Shown one piece after another: positions 42,746 through 43,368 of a DNA stretch of 43,368 nt; within the stretch, counting starts at the first letter, position 1; every line of letters begins with the position of its first letter. The notes under the pieces are model-generated. The model ran no database searches. It had not been told where the DNA came from and worked only from the letters and a program-made list of their open reading frames with translations. The position numbers and the translations under genes are program-made. The stretch comes from Terriglobales bacterium (GTDB lineage: Bacteria > Acidobacteriota > Terriglobia > Terriglobales > Acidobacteriaceae): contig JAATEV010000110.1 in assembly GCA_015655585.1 (NCBI GenBank), positions 1-43,368 on the forward strand, written 5' to 3'.

Positions 42746-43368
42746 ATGAAGAATCAGGACACTGCGGTTCTATCCCCTATTTCGGGGCAGGCTGAGGAGC
42801 TAGAAACGATCTCCCAGCCTGCGCCAGCGCCCGGCTCCAAGGGCTTGCGCACGCCGGAGGCCGCTCCGGAGAAGAAACGTCCGGGACGGCTTTCGGACGA
42901 TAAGCGCATCAAGATTTTCTGCGGATCTTCGAATCGCCCGTTGTGCGAGGAGATCTGCAAGTTCGTCGGTGTGCCGCTGGGCGAGACCCGGTTGCAGAGA
43001 TTCTCCGACGGCGAGGTACATTTTCAGTTGCTCGAGAACGTTCGCGGTGCGGACGTATTCCTCGTGCAGCCTACGTGTTTTCCGGTGGATCAGCACCTGG
43101 TTGAGCTGCTGATTATGATGGACGCGCTGAAGCGCGCCTCGGCCGGACGCATCACGGTTGTGATTCCGTATTACGGCTACGCCCGGCAGGACAGAAAAGA
43201 CCGGCCGAGGGTTGCGATCACGTCGAAGCTGGTTGCCGATCTGCTGCAAACGGCCGGTGCGAACCGGGCTCTGCTGGTGGATCTGCACGCAGCGCAGATT
43301 CAAGGGTTCTTCAATATTCCGGTGGATCACCTGTTTGCCAGCCCGGTGCTGGTGAGCTACTTCCGGGA
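42746..43368 (+). CDS. prs: Ribose-phosphate pyrophosphokinase (5' part, runs off window)
   Basis: PRPP synthetase, which transfers pyrophosphate from ATP to ribose 5-phosphate for nucleotide, His and Trp synthesis. The frame is open from the ATG at 42746 to the last base, 207 complete codons. Conserved blocks: [40 protein letters not shown], the ATP-binding [15 protein letters not shown] and [20 protein letters not shown]. About 54 residues precede the usual start of the fold (KRIKIF), rich in Pro, Ala, Glu and Ser. GGAGGG at about 9 nt supports this early start, so the extension is probably translated. The C-terminal third, with the PRPP loop, lies beyond the window. Confidence 0.95.
   Translation, partial: MKNQDTAVLSPISGQAEELETISQPAPAPGSKGLRTPEAAPEKKRPGRLSDDKRIKIFCGSSNRPLCEEICKFVGVPLGETRLQRFSDGEVHFQLLENVRGADVFLVQPTCFPVDQHLVELLIMMDALKRASAGRITVVIPYYGYARQDRKDRPRVAITSKLVADLLQTAGANRALLVDLHAAQIQGFFNIPVDHLFASPVLVSYFR

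Overview
The window is about 43.4 kb of a GC-rich bacterial chromosome with nearly continuous coding. Inference: it comes from Acidobacteriota, class Terriglobia (Granulicella/Edaphobacter/Terriglobus-like). The protein set fits: a double cyclophilin, an MGH1-like glycosidase, GH27, DUF3050, and an ECF sigma / membrane protein / secreted protein triad. Intergenic hairpins with a CTTCAG or CTTTAG centre also fit. This rests on recognition by reading; no database search was run.

Layout. 1-5 kb: 5' part of prfA (minus, runs off the left edge), a secreted SnoaL/NTF2-like protein, a possible 70-aa protein, an aldo/keto reductase and an outer-membrane porin. 4.8-8.3 kb: a DHA2/EmrB-type exporter divergent from a secreted M1 metallopeptidase. 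8.5-15.2 kb: zinc-ribbon coiled-coil protein plus 5'-nucleotidase, a DUF2251-like protein, a polytopic membrane protein, an L,D-transpeptidase lipoprotein and a two-domain cyclophilin. 15.3-22.2 kb: a Tat-exported MGH1-like glycosidase divergent from mutY, an XRE-cupin regulator framed by direct hairpin repeats, an FN3 lipoprotein, a FAH-family hydrolase and transaldolase. 22.3-27.7 kb, all minus: a DUF3050 protein, a beta-barrel-like protein, a small Cys-rich protein, a FecR-like protein and hslU/hslV. 27.8-36.3 kb: DUF3592-like protein, CDF metal transporter, OsmC peroxidase, 61-aa zinc ribbon, M28 peptidase divergent from a GH27 glycosidase, ruvB, ychF and a DinB-like protein. 36.3-43.4 kb: a GT-rich gene desert, a small membrane protein, gamma-glutamyltransferase, the ECF triad, ispE, tRNA-Gln(TTG) and the 5' part of prs.

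No prophage, CRISPR array, insertion sequence or defence island is visible. Most genes are housekeeping or envelope/hydrolase functions, and few form operons. Likely co-transcribed sets are zinc ribbon + nucleotidase, FN3 lipoprotein + FAH hydrolase, hslV + hslU, the ECF triad, and perhaps ispE-tRNA-prs.

The unusual content is mostly non-coding. (1) A 164-nt multi-branched palindromic element lies directly 3' of the L,D-transpeptidase gene. A left-degraded copy lies 3' of the M1 peptidase gene. One hairpin differs between the copies only by changes that keep pairing. (2) Several families of dispersed hairpin repeats occur; one pair shares about 120 nt in opposite orientation, 27 kb apart. (3) ispE has an extra low-complexity stretch built from an intergenic palindrome followed by a 15-bp tandem repeat, all in frame. 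(4) Strand composition switches from C-rich to G-rich on the plus strand near 27-31 kb.
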